Below are positions 9,446 to 17,441 of a stretch of 64,000 bases of DNA, piece after piece. Positions within the stretch are counted from its first letter, which is position 1, and every line of letters starts with the position of its first letter. This stretch comes from CAVZBW01 sp963773635 (GTDB taxonomy: Bacteria; Actinomycetota; Acidimicrobiia; Acidimicrobiales; RAAP-2): contig CAVZBW010000005.1 in assembly GCA_963773635.1 (NCBI GenBank), forward strand, positions 1,550,001 to 1,614,000. The letters run 5' to 3'. A program made the position numbers and the translations under genes. A model generated the notes under the pieces. That model did no database searches and was not told the DNA's origin. It saw nothing but the letters and a program-made list of their open reading frames with translations.

Positions 9446-9576
9446 CTGCGGTGCACGGCAAGCCGGTGAGAGTCCGGCGCGCCTCGCACTGTGACCGGGG
9501 AGCGAACCCCACGGCCACCGGACCTTGCGTCCGGCGGGGCGGGGCGAGCGCCGATCCGGGAGCCAGAAGACCGGCC
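9446..9576 (+). promoter_or_regulatory. Cobalamin riboswitch upstream of the cobI operon
   Basis: Plus-strand blocks match the B12 riboswitch: GGTGCACGGCAAGCCGGTG, AGAGTCCGGCGC, CACTGTGACCGGGGAGC, and a 3' block GGGAGCCAGAAGACCGGCC. The core differs from consensus by a TCGCACTGTGA in place of CCGCAACTGTGA. It lies between the cbiA stop and the cobI start, with about 35 bases to the ribosome site AGGAG at 9600. This second switch gives corrin-ring synthesis its own B12 feedback. Confidence 0.9.
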
Positions 9577-9612
9577 GCGGCCGTACCAGAGGCGATCCGC
9601 AGGAGTTGAGAG

Positions 9613-10329
9613 GTGCGCCCGTCCCTTGTAGGCGTCGGAGTCGGGCCCGGCGACCCCGAGCTCCTGACCCGAAAGGCGGTCGCCGTCCTGCAGGACGCCG
9701 ACCGCGTGCTCGCCCCGACCTTGGCCGTCGACGCGATGGGCCGCGCGGAGGCGGTCGTCCGGGGTGCGCTTCGTGACCTGCCTGTCGAGCGGGTCGTCTT
9801 TGCCATCGACGGCGACGACGAGGCCAGAGAAGAGGCCCACCGGATCGCGGCCCACCGGATCGGCGAGTGCCTGGCGAGCGGCGAGCTCGTGGCGTTCGTC
9901 ACGCTTGGCGACCCCAACGTCTACAGCACGTTCCACCACCTCGCGGCGCGTGTCGCCGAGCTGCGACCCGGCGTCGCGATCGAGACGGTGCCCGGCATCA
10001 TGGCCTTCCAGGAGCTGGCCGCGAGGTCCGGCACGGTCGTCCTCGACGGTGCCGAGCGATTGCACCTCGTGAGCGCGGCCGGAGGGCCCGAGGTGCTGGA
10101 CGTGCCGCTGGCCGATCCCGACGCCGCCATCGTCGTCTACAAGGGCGGCCGGCACCTGCCGGCGCTGGCCGAGCGCCTCGAGGCCGCGGGCCGGCTCGAG
10201 GGCTCCGTCTTCGGCGAGCTCCTGGGCCTCCCCGGGGAGCGCATCGCGCCACTCGGGGAGGCCGCCCGGGGTCCTGCGACCTACCTTGCGAGCGTGCTCG
10301 TGCCGCCGAGACGCCAGCTCCGCCGGTGA
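9613..10329 (+). CDS. cobI: Precorrin-2 C20-methyltransferase CobI/CbiL
   Basis: SAM-dependent methylation of C20 of (cobalt-)precorrin-2, the first committed step to the corrin ring. The 238 residues form a tetrapyrrole methylase: VGVGPGDPELLTRKA at the N-terminus, LGDPNVYSTFHHL, VETVPGIMAFQELAA-like block and late VVYKGGRHLP. The GTG start at 9613 has AGGAG nine bases upstream. The riboswitch directly precedes it, and its TGA overlaps the next gene's GTG. Confidence 0.93.
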   Translation: MRPSLVGVGVGPGDPELLTRKAVAVLQDADRVLAPTLAVDAMGRAEAVVRGALRDLPVERVVFAIDGDDEAREEAHRIAAHRIGECLASGELVAFVTLGDPNVYSTFHHLAARVAELRPGVAIETVPGIMAFQELAARSGTVVLDGAERLHLVSAAGGPEVLDVPLADPDAAIVVYKGGRHLPALAERLEAAGRLEGSVFGELLGLPGERIAPLGEAARGPATYLASVLVPPRRQLRR

Positions 10330-12239
10330 CCTCGATGAGACCGATGATCTCGATGGTCGGGGCCGGACCGGGCGCGCCCGATCTCCTCACGTTGCGCGGA
10401 CGCGACCGCCTCGCCTCGGCCGACGTGGTCGTCTGGGCGTCGTCCCTCGTCCCGGAGGCCGTGCTCGTCCACGCCCGGCCCGGAGCAGAGATCCGCGACT
10501 CCAAGTCGATGACGCTCGAGGACGTCCTCGACGTCTACGCGAGCCGTCCGGACTCGGCCATCGTCCGCCTGCACTCGGGAGACCCTTCGATCTACGGCGC
10601 GATCCAGGAGCAGATCGACTGGTGCGTGGTCAACCAACGCAACTTCGAGGTCGTCCCCGGCGTGAGCTCGCTCGGGGCCTCCGCCGCGGCGCTGCGCCGG
10701 GAGCTGACGATCCCCTCGGTCGCCCAGAGCGTCGTCGTCACACGGCTCGCGGGGAGGACCTCGGCGAGCATGCCGCCGCGGGAGTCGGTGGCGGCCTTCT
10801 CGGCCATCGGCGCCACGATGGCCGTCTTCCTCTCGGCCGCCCGCCCGGTCGATCTGCAGGCCCAGCTCTTGGCGGCCGGCTCGGCGTACGAGGCCTCGAC
10901 CCCGGCGGCGGTCGTCGTCCGTGCCACCTGGCCCGACGAGCGGGTGCTCCCGACGACGGTGGGTCGACTTGCCGAGACCCTCCAGAGCTCGGGGGCACGC
11001 ACCACGGCCCTCGTGCTCGTCGGACCGGCGCTGGTGGGGGTCGGCTCGCGGAGCCACCTCTATTCTCCGTCGTTCGCGCACGAAATTCCGCCGACGCTCG
11101 AGCCCCGGCTCGACGGCGGGAAGGCCGGCGTGACTCGCCGGCCCCCGGTGGTGCAGACGTCGGAGCCTCCGCTGAGTGTGGAGGTGGCCCGGCGACGACG
11201 GGGGCTCCGTACCGGCTGGACGACCGGAACCTGCGCGTCCGCCGCGGCCAAGGCGGCTGCGCAGGGCTTGCTCGCGGGCGCGCCGCCCGACGAGGTCGAG
11301 GTCGCCCTGCCCGGCGGGCGGCGGGTCTCGTTCCCCGTCGAGCGCGAGGCCCCGCACCGCTGCGCCGTCGTCAAGGACGCGGGCGACGATCCGGACTGCA
11401 CCCACGGGGCCCGGATCACCGCCGAGGTCTCCGAGAGCCCTTCGGCGACGACCGAGCTGCGCGCGGGAGAGGGGGTGGGCGTCATCACCCTCCCCGGACT
11501 GGGCCTGCCCGTCGGCGCACCGGCGATCAACCCGGTGCCGCGACGCGTCATCCTGGCCGCCCTGGCGGAGGTCACCGCCACGCCCCTGGTCGTGACGTTC
11601 TCCGTGCCCGGCGGCGAGGGGATGGCCGCCGAGACGACCAACGCCCGCCTCGGCATCGTGGGTGGCATCTCGCTGCTCGGGACGACCGGCATCGTCCGAC
11701 CGTTCTCCACTGCGGCGTACCGAGCCTCGGTGGTCCAACAAGTGGACGTCGCCGCGGCGCAGGGCAATCGCACCATGGTCCTCGCCACCGGCCACCGGTC
11801 CGAACGCGCCGCCCTGCGCCTGCGACCCGATCTCCCCGACGTGTGCTTCGTCGAAGTCGGGGACTTCACCGGCATCGCCTTGCGCAGGGCGGCCGCGTCC
11901 GGCATGGACAAGGTCGTCTGGGTGGGCATGGCCGGAAAGACGTCCAAGCTCGCCGCCGGCGTCATGATGACGCACTTCCATCGCTCCGAGGTGGACGGAT
12001 CCCTGCTGGAGGAGGTGGCCCGGCTGTCGGGCGCGCCGCACTCGGTCGTGGCGGCGGCCACCGCGACGAGCACGGCCCGCCACTTCGCGGAGGTCTGCGA
12101 CGCGGAATCGTGCCCGGGGCCGCTGCACGAGCTCTGCCGGCGGGCCAAGGCCGCCTGCGTCGCCCACGTGCGTGGGGCGCTCGACGTCGAGGTCGTGATG
12201 GTGGACTTCGACGGAGACCGGGTGATGGCACGTGCCTGA
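10326..12239 (+). CDS. Fusion of precorrin-4 C11-methyltransferase (CobM/CbiF) and cobalt-precorrin-5B C1-methyltransferase (CbiD)
   Basis: One 637-residue frame with two enzymes. Residues about 1-255 are a tetrapyrrole methylase: ISMVGAGPGAPDLLTLRG, LHSGDPSIYGAIQEQ, VVPGVSSLGASAAAL, and an LYSP end. After a linker of some 30 residues, residues about 290-637 are CbiD, beginning LRTGWTTGTCASAAAKAA, with GVGVITLPGLG, PAINPVPR, STAAYRASV and GMAGKTSKLAAG. The GTG at 10326 gives the GTGA overlap seen throughout the operon; ATG 10335 is an alternative. No stop or frame change separates the domains. C11 methylation and C1 methylation are close steps in ring synthesis, so channelling is plausible. 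Confidence 0.9.
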   Translation: MTSMRPMISMVGAGPGAPDLLTLRGRDRLASADVVVWASSLVPEAVLVHARPGAEIRDSKSMTLEDVLDVYASRPDSAIVRLHSGDPSIYGAIQEQIDWCVVNQRNFEVVPGVSSLGASAAALRRELTIPSVAQSVVVTRLAGRTSASMPPRESVAAFSAIGATMAVFLSAARPVDLQAQLLAAGSAYEASTPAAVVVRATWPDERVLPTTVGRLAETLQSSGARTTALVLVGPALVGVGSRSHLYSPSFAHEIPPTLEPRLDGGKAGVTRRPPVVQTSEPPLSVEVARRRRGLRTGWTTGTCASAAAKAAAQGLLAGAPPDEVEVALPGGRRVSFPVEREAPHRCAVVKDAGDDPDCTHGARITAEVSESPSATTELRAGEGVGVITLPGLGLPVGAPAINPVPRRVILAALAEVTATPLVVTFSVPGGEGMAAETTNARLGIVGGISLLGTTGIVRPFSTAAYRASVVQQVDVAAAQGNRTMVLATGHRSERAALRLRPDLPDVCFVEVGDFTGIALRRAAASGMDKVVWVGMAGKTSKLAAGVMMTHFHRSEVDGSLLEEVARLSGAPHSVVAAATATSTARHFAEVCDAESCPGPLHELCRRAKAACVAHVRGALDVEVVMVDFDGDRVMARA

Positions 12240-13470
12240 CCGTTGCACGCCCGATCCGGGACTGCCCGACCGGCGGACACCGAACCGCATCGTGGTCGTG
12301 GGAATGGACGGGGGCCGGCCGGTGAGCTCGGTGGCCGCCCGCGAAGCCCTCGCCGAGGCCGACCTCGTCGTCGGGGGCCAACGGCATCTCGAGGCGGCAG
12401 CCGGGGGACGCCGTCGAACCGTGCTCGGCGCCGACGTGGAGGCCGCGCTCGACGAGATAGGGCGAGAGGAAGGAACGGTCTGCGTGCTCGCGTCCGGCGA
12501 TCCGGGGTTCTTTGGCGTCGTGCGCCCGCTGGCCGCCCGCTTCGGCGCCGATCGCCTCGAGGTGCACCCGGCACCGTCCTCCGTGGCGACCGCCTTTGCC
12601 CGGCTCGGCCTCCCCTGGGACGACGCCTGCATCCTCTCCGCGCACGGACGGCCGCTCCAGGCGGTGGTCGACCGCCTGGAGCGCGCCGGCAAGGCCGCGG
12701 TGCTGGTGTCGCCGGCCAACCCTCCCGAGGCCCTCGGCCGGGCGCTGTTGGCCCACGGGATCACCGAGCGACGGGTCCACGTCTGCTCCCGGCTGGGCCT
12801 GCCCGACGAGCGGGTGGTGGCGACCGACCTGCCCGGACTGGCCGAGGGGTCGTGGGATCCGCTCTCCGTCGTGGTGCTGCGGCGAGACGACGGGGTGGCG
12901 GACTCGCCCACCTTGGCCTGGGGCCTCCCCGAGGAGGCCTTCGAGCACACGCCCGGCATGATCACCAAGTCGGAGGTGCGGGCGGTGGTCCTGGGCAAGC
13001 TGGAGCTGCCCGCCGAAGGGGTGCTCTGGGACGTGGGGGCGGGGAGCGGGAGCGTCGCCGTCGAGGCGGCGAGGCTACAGCCGGGCCTGGAGGTCCACGC
13101 GGTCGAGCGTGACGCCCAGAGCGCGGCCCGGGTGCGCCGCAACGCCGACGCCCATGGCGTGACCCTGCATGTGGTCGAAGCCACGGCACCGCCTGCACTG
13201 GCCGTCCTCCCCGATCCCGACCGAGTGTTCGTCGGCGGCGGGGGGACCGAGGTGCTCGACGAGGTGCTGAGCCGGCTCCGGCCCCACGGTCGCGTCGTCG
13301 CCACCTACGCGGCCCTCGAGCGGGCCGCCCATGCCGCAGCCGCGCTCGGCAACCTCGTCCAGGTGGGCGTGGCGCGCGGCGAGCGGCTGCCCGACGGTGG
13401 TCTGCGGCTCGCCGCCAGGAATCCCGTGTTCGTCGTGTGGGGCCCAGGGGCTTGCGGGAGCGAGCCGTGA
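12232..13470 (+). CDS. cobL: Precorrin-6Y C5,15-methyltransferase (decarboxylating) CobL/CbiET
   Basis: Two-domain enzyme methylating C5 and C15 and decarboxylating the acetate on C12. The N-terminal CbiE-like domain (about 1-200) has VVVGMDGGRP, VLASGDPGFFG and ILSAHGRP. The C-terminal CbiT-like domain has TPGMITKSEVRAVVLGKLE, then the SAM-binding loop LWDVGAGSGSVAVEAAR, and VFVGGGG. 412 residues from a GTG that overlaps the cobM-cbiD stop by eight bases. The first 18 residues are not conserved, so the true start could be slightly later. Confidence 0.93.
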   Translation: MPDRCTPDPGLPDRRTPNRIVVVGMDGGRPVSSVAAREALAEADLVVGGQRHLEAAAGGRRRTVLGADVEAALDEIGREEGTVCVLASGDPGFFGVVRPLAARFGADRLEVHPAPSSVATAFARLGLPWDDACILSAHGRPLQAVVDRLERAGKAAVLVSPANPPEALGRALLAHGITERRVHVCSRLGLPDERVVATDLPGLAEGSWDPLSVVVLRRDDGVADSPTLAWGLPEEAFEHTPGMITKSEVRAVVLGKLELPAEGVLWDVGAGSGSVAVEAARLQPGLEVHAVERDAQSAARVRRNADAHGVTLHVVEATAPPALAVLPDPDRVFVGGGGTEVLDEVLSRLRPHGRVVATYAALERAAHAAAALGNLVQVGVARGERLPDGGLRLAARNPVFVVWGPGACGSEP

Positions 13471-15116
13471 GGGTAGTGAGCGTGTCGGCGACGGAGGCCG
13501 GGGCGGCGCTCGCGGCGCGCCTTCCCTTCGAGCACCGACACGGATCCGTGGGCGACACGATGCGCGACCGGTGGCGCGAGGTCGACGGTTGGGTGGTGAT
13601 GCTGGCCACCGGCGCGGTCGTTCGGATCATCGCCCCGCTCCTCGGGGGCAAGGGGCACGATCCCGGCGTGGTCTGCGTGGACGAGGCGGGACGATGGGCC
13701 GTCGCCCTCTGCGGTGGCCACGAGGGGGGAGCCAACGCGCTGGCCCGCCGAGTGGCGGCGCTGCTCGGCGCCGAGGCCGTCGTGACGACCGCCACCGACG
13801 CGGTGGGTGCGCCGGCGCTGGACCAGCTGCCGGGCTTCTCTGCGGCCGGCGATCTCGCAGGGGTGACCAGAGCCATCCTCGACGGACGGCTGCCGCTGAT
13901 CGAGTCGGACCTTCCCGGCTGGCCCGCTCCGGCCCTGACCTCGGGCCCGGGGCCCGAGCGGGTCATCGTCACCGACGCCTCAGTGCCGGCGACCCCCGGA
14001 GTCGCGGTGCTCCGCCCTCCTTCCCTCGTCGTCGGCGTGGGTTGCTCGTCCGACGCGACCGCCGAGGCGAGCGGGTCGTGGCTCGGCTCCGTGCTCTCCG
14101 AGGCAGGATTGGACCGAGCCAGCGTTGCCATGGTCGCCACCATCGACCGCCGTGCCGACCACCCCGCCGTGCTCGGTCTCGGCCTACCGGTACAGAGCTA
14201 CGGCGCGGCAGAGCTCGCCGCCGTCGCCGTGCCCCATCCGAGCCCCGTCGTCGCGGGAGCGGTGGGCACCCCGAGCGTCGCCGAGGCGGCGGCCCTCCTC
14301 GCCGGCGGCGATGGGTCCCGGCTGGTGGTGACCAAGCGGGTCTCCGGCAACGTCACCGTGGCGGTGGCGAGGCGGGCCCGCCCACCCGGAAGGCTCTCGG
14401 TGGTCGGCCTCGGCCCGGGGGGCCCGGAGCATCGGACCCCCGCCGCCGACGTCGCGATCCGGCATGCCGAGGTGGTCATCGGCTACGGGCCCTACCTCGG
14501 GCAGGCGCAGGACCTCTCGTGGCCGGGCCAGGTGCGGGTCTCCTCGCCCATCGGCAAGGAGACCGAGCGTGCAACGCAGGCGCTGACGCACGCGGCGGAG
14601 GGGCGGCGGGTCGCGCTGGTCAGCTCGGGAGATGCCGGCGTCTTCGCCATGGCGTCGATCGTCTGCGAGCTCGCCCCGGAGGTGGCGCCCGGTGTCGAGG
14701 TCGACGTCGTCCCGGGCGTGACCGCCGCCCATGCTGCGGCGTCGCTGGTCGGAGCGCCGCTCGGGCACGACCACGCCGCGATCAGCCTCTCGGACCTGCG
14801 TACGCCGTGGGAGCTGATCGAACGGCGGATCACGGCCGCAGCCGAGGCCGACCTGGCGATCGCCTTCTACAACCCCCGTTCCCTACACCGTGGCTGGCAG
14901 CTGGATGCGGCGCTCGACATCCTCCGGCGACACCGGAAGCCCGAGACCCCGGTCGCCCTGGTGACCGACGCCTACCGGCCCGGCCAGCGCGTGATCCGTG
15001 CCACCCTCGGGGACGTCGATGCGGAGTCCGCCGGCATGACCACCTGCGTGATCGTCGGATCGAGCACCACCAGGATGGCGGCCGCCCGGATGGTGACCCC
15101 AAGGGGCTACCAGTAG
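13467..15116 (+). CDS. Fusion of cobalt-precorrin-5A hydrolase (CbiG) and precorrin-3B C17-methyltransferase (CobJ/CbiH)
   Basis: 549 residues from a GTGA overlap with cobL. Residues about 1-305 are CbiG-like: VVMLATGAVVRIIAPLLGGK, ALCGGHEGGANALAR, VVGVGCSSDATAE, and VTKRVSGNVTVAVARR. Residues about 310-549 are a tetrapyrrole methylase of the C17 type: LSVVGLGPGGPEHRTPAA, VIGYGPYLGQ, VSSGDAGVFAMAS, and VVPGVTAAHAAASL. The late block AIAFYNPRS precedes VALVTDAYRPGQ. CbiG removes the delta-lactone made during ring contraction by CbiH, so the fusion joins functionally linked steps of the early-cobalt (anaerobic) route. Similar CbiG-CobJ fusions are annotated in other actinobacteria. Confidence 0.92.
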   Translation: MRVVSVSATEAGAALAARLPFEHRHGSVGDTMRDRWREVDGWVVMLATGAVVRIIAPLLGGKGHDPGVVCVDEAGRWAVALCGGHEGGANALARRVAALLGAEAVVTTATDAVGAPALDQLPGFSAAGDLAGVTRAILDGRLPLIESDLPGWPAPALTSGPGPERVIVTDASVPATPGVAVLRPPSLVVGVGCSSDATAEASGSWLGSVLSEAGLDRASVAMVATIDRRADHPAVLGLGLPVQSYGAAELAAVAVPHPSPVVAGAVGTPSVAEAAALLAGGDGSRLVVTKRVSGNVTVAVARRARPPGRLSVVGLGPGGPEHRTPAADVAIRHAEVVIGYGPYLGQAQDLSWPGQVRVSSPIGKETERATQALTHAAEGRRVALVSSGDAGVFAMASIVCELAPEVAPGVEVDVVPGVTAAHAAASLVGAPLGHDHAAISLSDLRTPWELIERRITAAAEADLAIAFYNPRSLHRGWQLDAALDILRRHRKPETPVALVTDAYRPGQRVIRATLGDVDAESAGMTTCVIVGSSTTRMAAARMVTPRGYQ

Positions 15117-15328
15117 TGCCCGTGACGGTCGGAGACCGCTGCACCGCCTGCGGCGCATGCCTGCCCACCTGCCCCGAGCACGCCCTGCTCCCGGCGCCGC
15201 GGAGGCCGACCGTCGACGCCGGGGCGTGTACCGACTGCCTGGCGTGCGTGGAGGTCTGTCCCGTCGACGCCATCTCGATCGAGACGTCACGTCGCGCCTC
15301 GAGCCCACAGCCCGGAGGGTCGCGGTGA
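15116..15328 (+). CDS. Small 2[4Fe-4S] ferredoxin in the cobalamin operon
   Basis: A 70-residue protein with two complete iron-sulfur motifs, CTACGACLPTCP (residues 9-20) and CTDCLACVEVCPVDAI. Between them is a short spacer, as in bacterial 2[4Fe-4S] ferredoxins. The GTG start shares its first base with the cbiG-cobJ TAG stop, and the stop overlaps the cbiC start (GTGA). This tight placement suggests an electron-transfer or structural role in ring contraction or a reduction step; that is inference. Confidence 0.85.
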   Translation: MPVTVGDRCTACGACLPTCPEHALLPAPRRPTVDAGACTDCLACVEVCPVDAISIETSRRASSPQPGGSR

Positions 15329-16004
15329 TCGACCGAGCGCAACCTGTGCCCGTCCATCCCATCGAGCCGGTCCATCCCATCGAGTCGGTCCATCCCATCG
15401 AAACAGAGAGCTACAGGATCCTCGAGCGGCGGGTGGACCTGAGCGACCTCCCCCCACTGAGCCGCTCCGTGGTGGCGAGGGTGATCCACGCCAGCGCCGA
15501 TCTCGAGTTCGCCAGCTCCATGGTGGTCTCCGAGGGCGACCTGGAGGCGGCACTGGTCGCACTGGAGCGAGGCGCCCCGGTGATCACCGACGTAGAGATG
15601 GTCCGGGCCGGCATCGCCGGCGCCGACGCACGCTGCTACCTCGACCGGGCCCCTGCGGCGCGCGCCCCACTCGCAGCGCCGCCGCGATGCGCGCCGCGGC
15701 GAACGAGCACCCCGAGGGCGCCGTCTTCGTCGTCGGATGCGCGCCCACCGCCCTGATCGAGCTGGTCTCGATCGCGGCGACCGGGAGGCTGCGTCCGGCG
15801 TTGGTGATCGGCACCCCGGTTGGCTTCGTCGGGGCCGCCGAGTCCAAGGTGGCCCTCCGTGCCAGCGGCCTGCCGGCGGTGAGCAACGTGGGCGAGAAGG
15901 GTGGTTCGGCCGTGGCCGCAGCGGCGGTGAATGCCCTCCTGCGATACGTCGGTCCCGCTGGCGAGAGGGAACGCGGACTCGAAGAGGGAGGACACGATGG
16001 CTGA
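15325..16004 (+). CDS. cbiC: Precorrin-8X / cobalt-precorrin-8 methylmutase (one apparent frameshift)
   Basis: Moves the methyl group from C11 to C12, giving (hydrogeno/cob)yrinic acid. The conserved core is ESYRILERRVDLSDLPPLSR, ARVIHASADLEFASSMVVSE and TDVEMVRAGI in the first frame. The second frame holds MRAAANEHPEGAVFVVG, ALVIGTPVGFVGAAESK and GEKGGSAVAAAAVNALLR. The change of frame falls between about 15655 and 15675 in a run of GCGC and CCCC, so a sequencing indel is likely. The N-terminus has a triple repeat of the hexapeptide VHPIE(P/S/T), described separately. Confidence 0.88.
15352..15405 (+). repeat. Three tandem 18-bp units at the start of cbiC
   Basis: Three consecutive in-frame copies of an 18-base unit encode VHPIEP, VHPIES and VHPIET. 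Only the last copy joins the conserved ESYRIL sequence, where homologues usually have one HPIE. The unit has therefore been duplicated within the coding sequence, probably by slippage, lengthening the N-terminus by 12 residues without breaking the frame. Confidence 0.9.
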
Positions 16005-16878
16005 CGCCGTCGTCCTGGTGGCCCACGGCTCGCGCTCGGAGGCCGGCACCTCCGAGATGTCCCACCTTGCAACCTCGGTGGCCGGCTCCCTGCCGTCCAC
16101 CAGGGTGCGGATCGGCTACCTCGAGCTGTGCGACCCCCCGGCGAGCGACGTCGTGGAGGAGGTGATCTCGCAGGGCGCACGGGAGGTAGTGGTGGTGCCC
16201 CTCATGCTCCACGCCGCCGGCCACTCCAAGTCCGACGTGCCGGCCGTCGTCCTCGGTGCCCGGCGGCGTCATCCCGACGTGCGGATCGTCTATGGCAGAC
16301 CCTTTGGCGCCGACCACGAGCTCCTGGCGCTCGGGCGTCGCCGGCTGGAGCAGGCGGGGGGCCTCGGCCTGCCGTTGGCAGTGCTGGCACGGGGCTCGTC
16401 GGACCCCGACGCCAACGCCGAGGCCTACCGGGCGAGCCGGCTCCTGGCCGACATGACCGGCGCACCCCTGGTGGCACCGGGCTTCTCGGGCATCACCTGG
16501 CCGACGGTGCCCGACGCCCTCCGTCAGCTGGCCCAACTGGGCGCACCCCGGATCGCCGCCTTTGCCTGGTTCATCGCCACCGGCGTCCTCATCGATCGGA
16601 TGCGCGAGGACTACGCACGCTTCACCGAGGCGACGGGCATCGAAGTGGTCGACGGGGGGTACCTTGGCGCCGGCCGGACGCTCGTCGGGCTGGTGCGCGA
16701 CCGCATCGAGGAGGCCGAGGCGGGCCGCACCGCGCCCAACTGCGACGCCTGCGCCTATCGCCGGCCGTTTCCCGGACTCGAAGATCGCGTTGGCCAGGCA
16801 CTCGGCACCGGGCACTCCCACCTGGCGGCGGAGCACCGCCACGATCACGGTGAGAGGCCCTCCGTCGGGCGGCAATAG
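15997..16878 (+). CDS. cbiX: Sirohydrochlorin cobaltochelatase CbiX, two-domain form with His-rich tail
   Basis: Inserts Co2+ into sirohydrochlorin at the start of the early-cobalt pathway. The 293 residues contain two related halves, AVVLVAHGSRSEAGTSEM with VPLMLHAAGHSKSDVP, then AVLARGSSDPDANAE with APGFSGITWPTVPDAL. CDACAYRRPFPG and a histidine-rich end (HSHLAAEHRHDHGE) follow; such tails are known from CbiX and may hold metal. ATG 15997 has GGGAGGA six bases upstream and overlaps the end of cbiC by eight bases. A ferrochelatase for siroheme (SirB) is an alternative, but the operon favours cobalt. Confidence 0.88.
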   Translation: MADAVVLVAHGSRSEAGTSEMSHLATSVAGSLPSTRVRIGYLELCDPPASDVVEEVISQGAREVVVVPLMLHAAGHSKSDVPAVVLGARRRHPDVRIVYGRPFGADHELLALGRRRLEQAGGLGLPLAVLARGSSDPDANAEAYRASRLLADMTGAPLVAPGFSGITWPTVPDALRQLAQLGAPRIAAFAWFIATGVLIDRMREDYARFTEATGIEVVDGGYLGAGRTLVGLVRDRIEEAEAGRTAPNCDACAYRRPFPGLEDRVGQALGTGHSHLAAEHRHDHGERPSVGRQ

Positions 16879-16906
16879 CTGCGGACCCCCGGGCGTTGCA
16901 CGGTGT

Positions 16907-17338
16907 ATGCAGGACGGGATAGCGACGTGCCCCACGTGCGGGACAAAGAACCGAGTGCCATTTTCGGCGACGGGGCATCCACGCTGTGCGTCGTGCCACG
17001 CCGATCTCCCGTGGCTGGTGGAGGCCGGGGAATCCGACTTCGATCGGGCCGTCGACGCGCGAGTGCCCGTCCTGGTCGACCTGTGGGCGCCGTGGTGCGG
17101 GCCGTGCCGGATGGTCGCGCCCGGTGTGGAGCGTGCGGCCCTGGAGCTGGCGGGCCACCTCAAGGTGGTCAAGGTGAACGTCGACGAGGCGCCGGGGGTC
17201 TCGGCACGCTTCGGCGTGCAGGGCATTCCCACCTTGCTCGTGCTCAAGGACGGCCAGCTCGTTGCAGAGCAGGTCGGCGCTTTGCCCGCCGATCGTCTGG
17301 TGAGCTGGGCCCGTCAGTCGGCCGGCGTCACCGCCTGA
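16907..17338 (+). CDS. trxC: Thioredoxin with N-terminal zinc ribbon (TrxC / thioredoxin 2 type)
   Basis: Cytoplasmic disulfide reductase of 143 residues. The N-terminus carries CPTCG and CASC (residues 8-12 and about 28-31), the zinc-binding pairs of thioredoxin 2. The thioredoxin domain has VLVDLWAPWCGPCRMVAP with the WCGPC active site and GVQGIPTLLVLKDG with the cis-proline. The start ATG lies 29 bases after cbiX, so it may be cotranscribed, although it has no known role in cobalamin synthesis. An 8-bp inverted repeat just after the stop could end transcription. Confidence 0.93.
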   Translation: MQDGIATCPTCGTKNRVPFSATGHPRCASCHADLPWLVEAGESDFDRAVDARVPVLVDLWAPWCGPCRMVAPGVERAALELAGHLKVVKVNVDEAPGVSARFGVQGIPTLLVLKDGQLVAEQVGALPADRLVSWARQSAGVTA

Positions 17339-17344
17339 GGAAGG

Positions 17345-17376
17345 CGTCACGGTCTGACACGAATTGCCCGTGACGT
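17345..17376 (+). terminator. Inverted repeat after the thioredoxin gene
   Basis: CGTCACGG (17345-17352) and CCGTGACG (17369-17376) pair over eight bases around a 16-base loop, seven bases after the thioredoxin stop. There is no T-run, so it may be a weak terminator or an operator for the MMPL gene that starts 66 bases later. A TAAGAAT at about 17424 could serve as that gene's -10 box. Confidence 0.4.
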
Positions 17377-17441
17377 TGCCCGACTGCGGTCCTTGATGCC
17401 GAATTGGATGGTGGGGCCACAGCGGTAAGAATCGGGATCCC

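Noticed and set aside
10281..13304. An open frame of 1007 codons on the minus strand
   Set aside because: It is antisense to the cobM-cbiD and cobL genes, rich in Arg, Pro and Gly, with no family motif. High GC content keeps such frames open.
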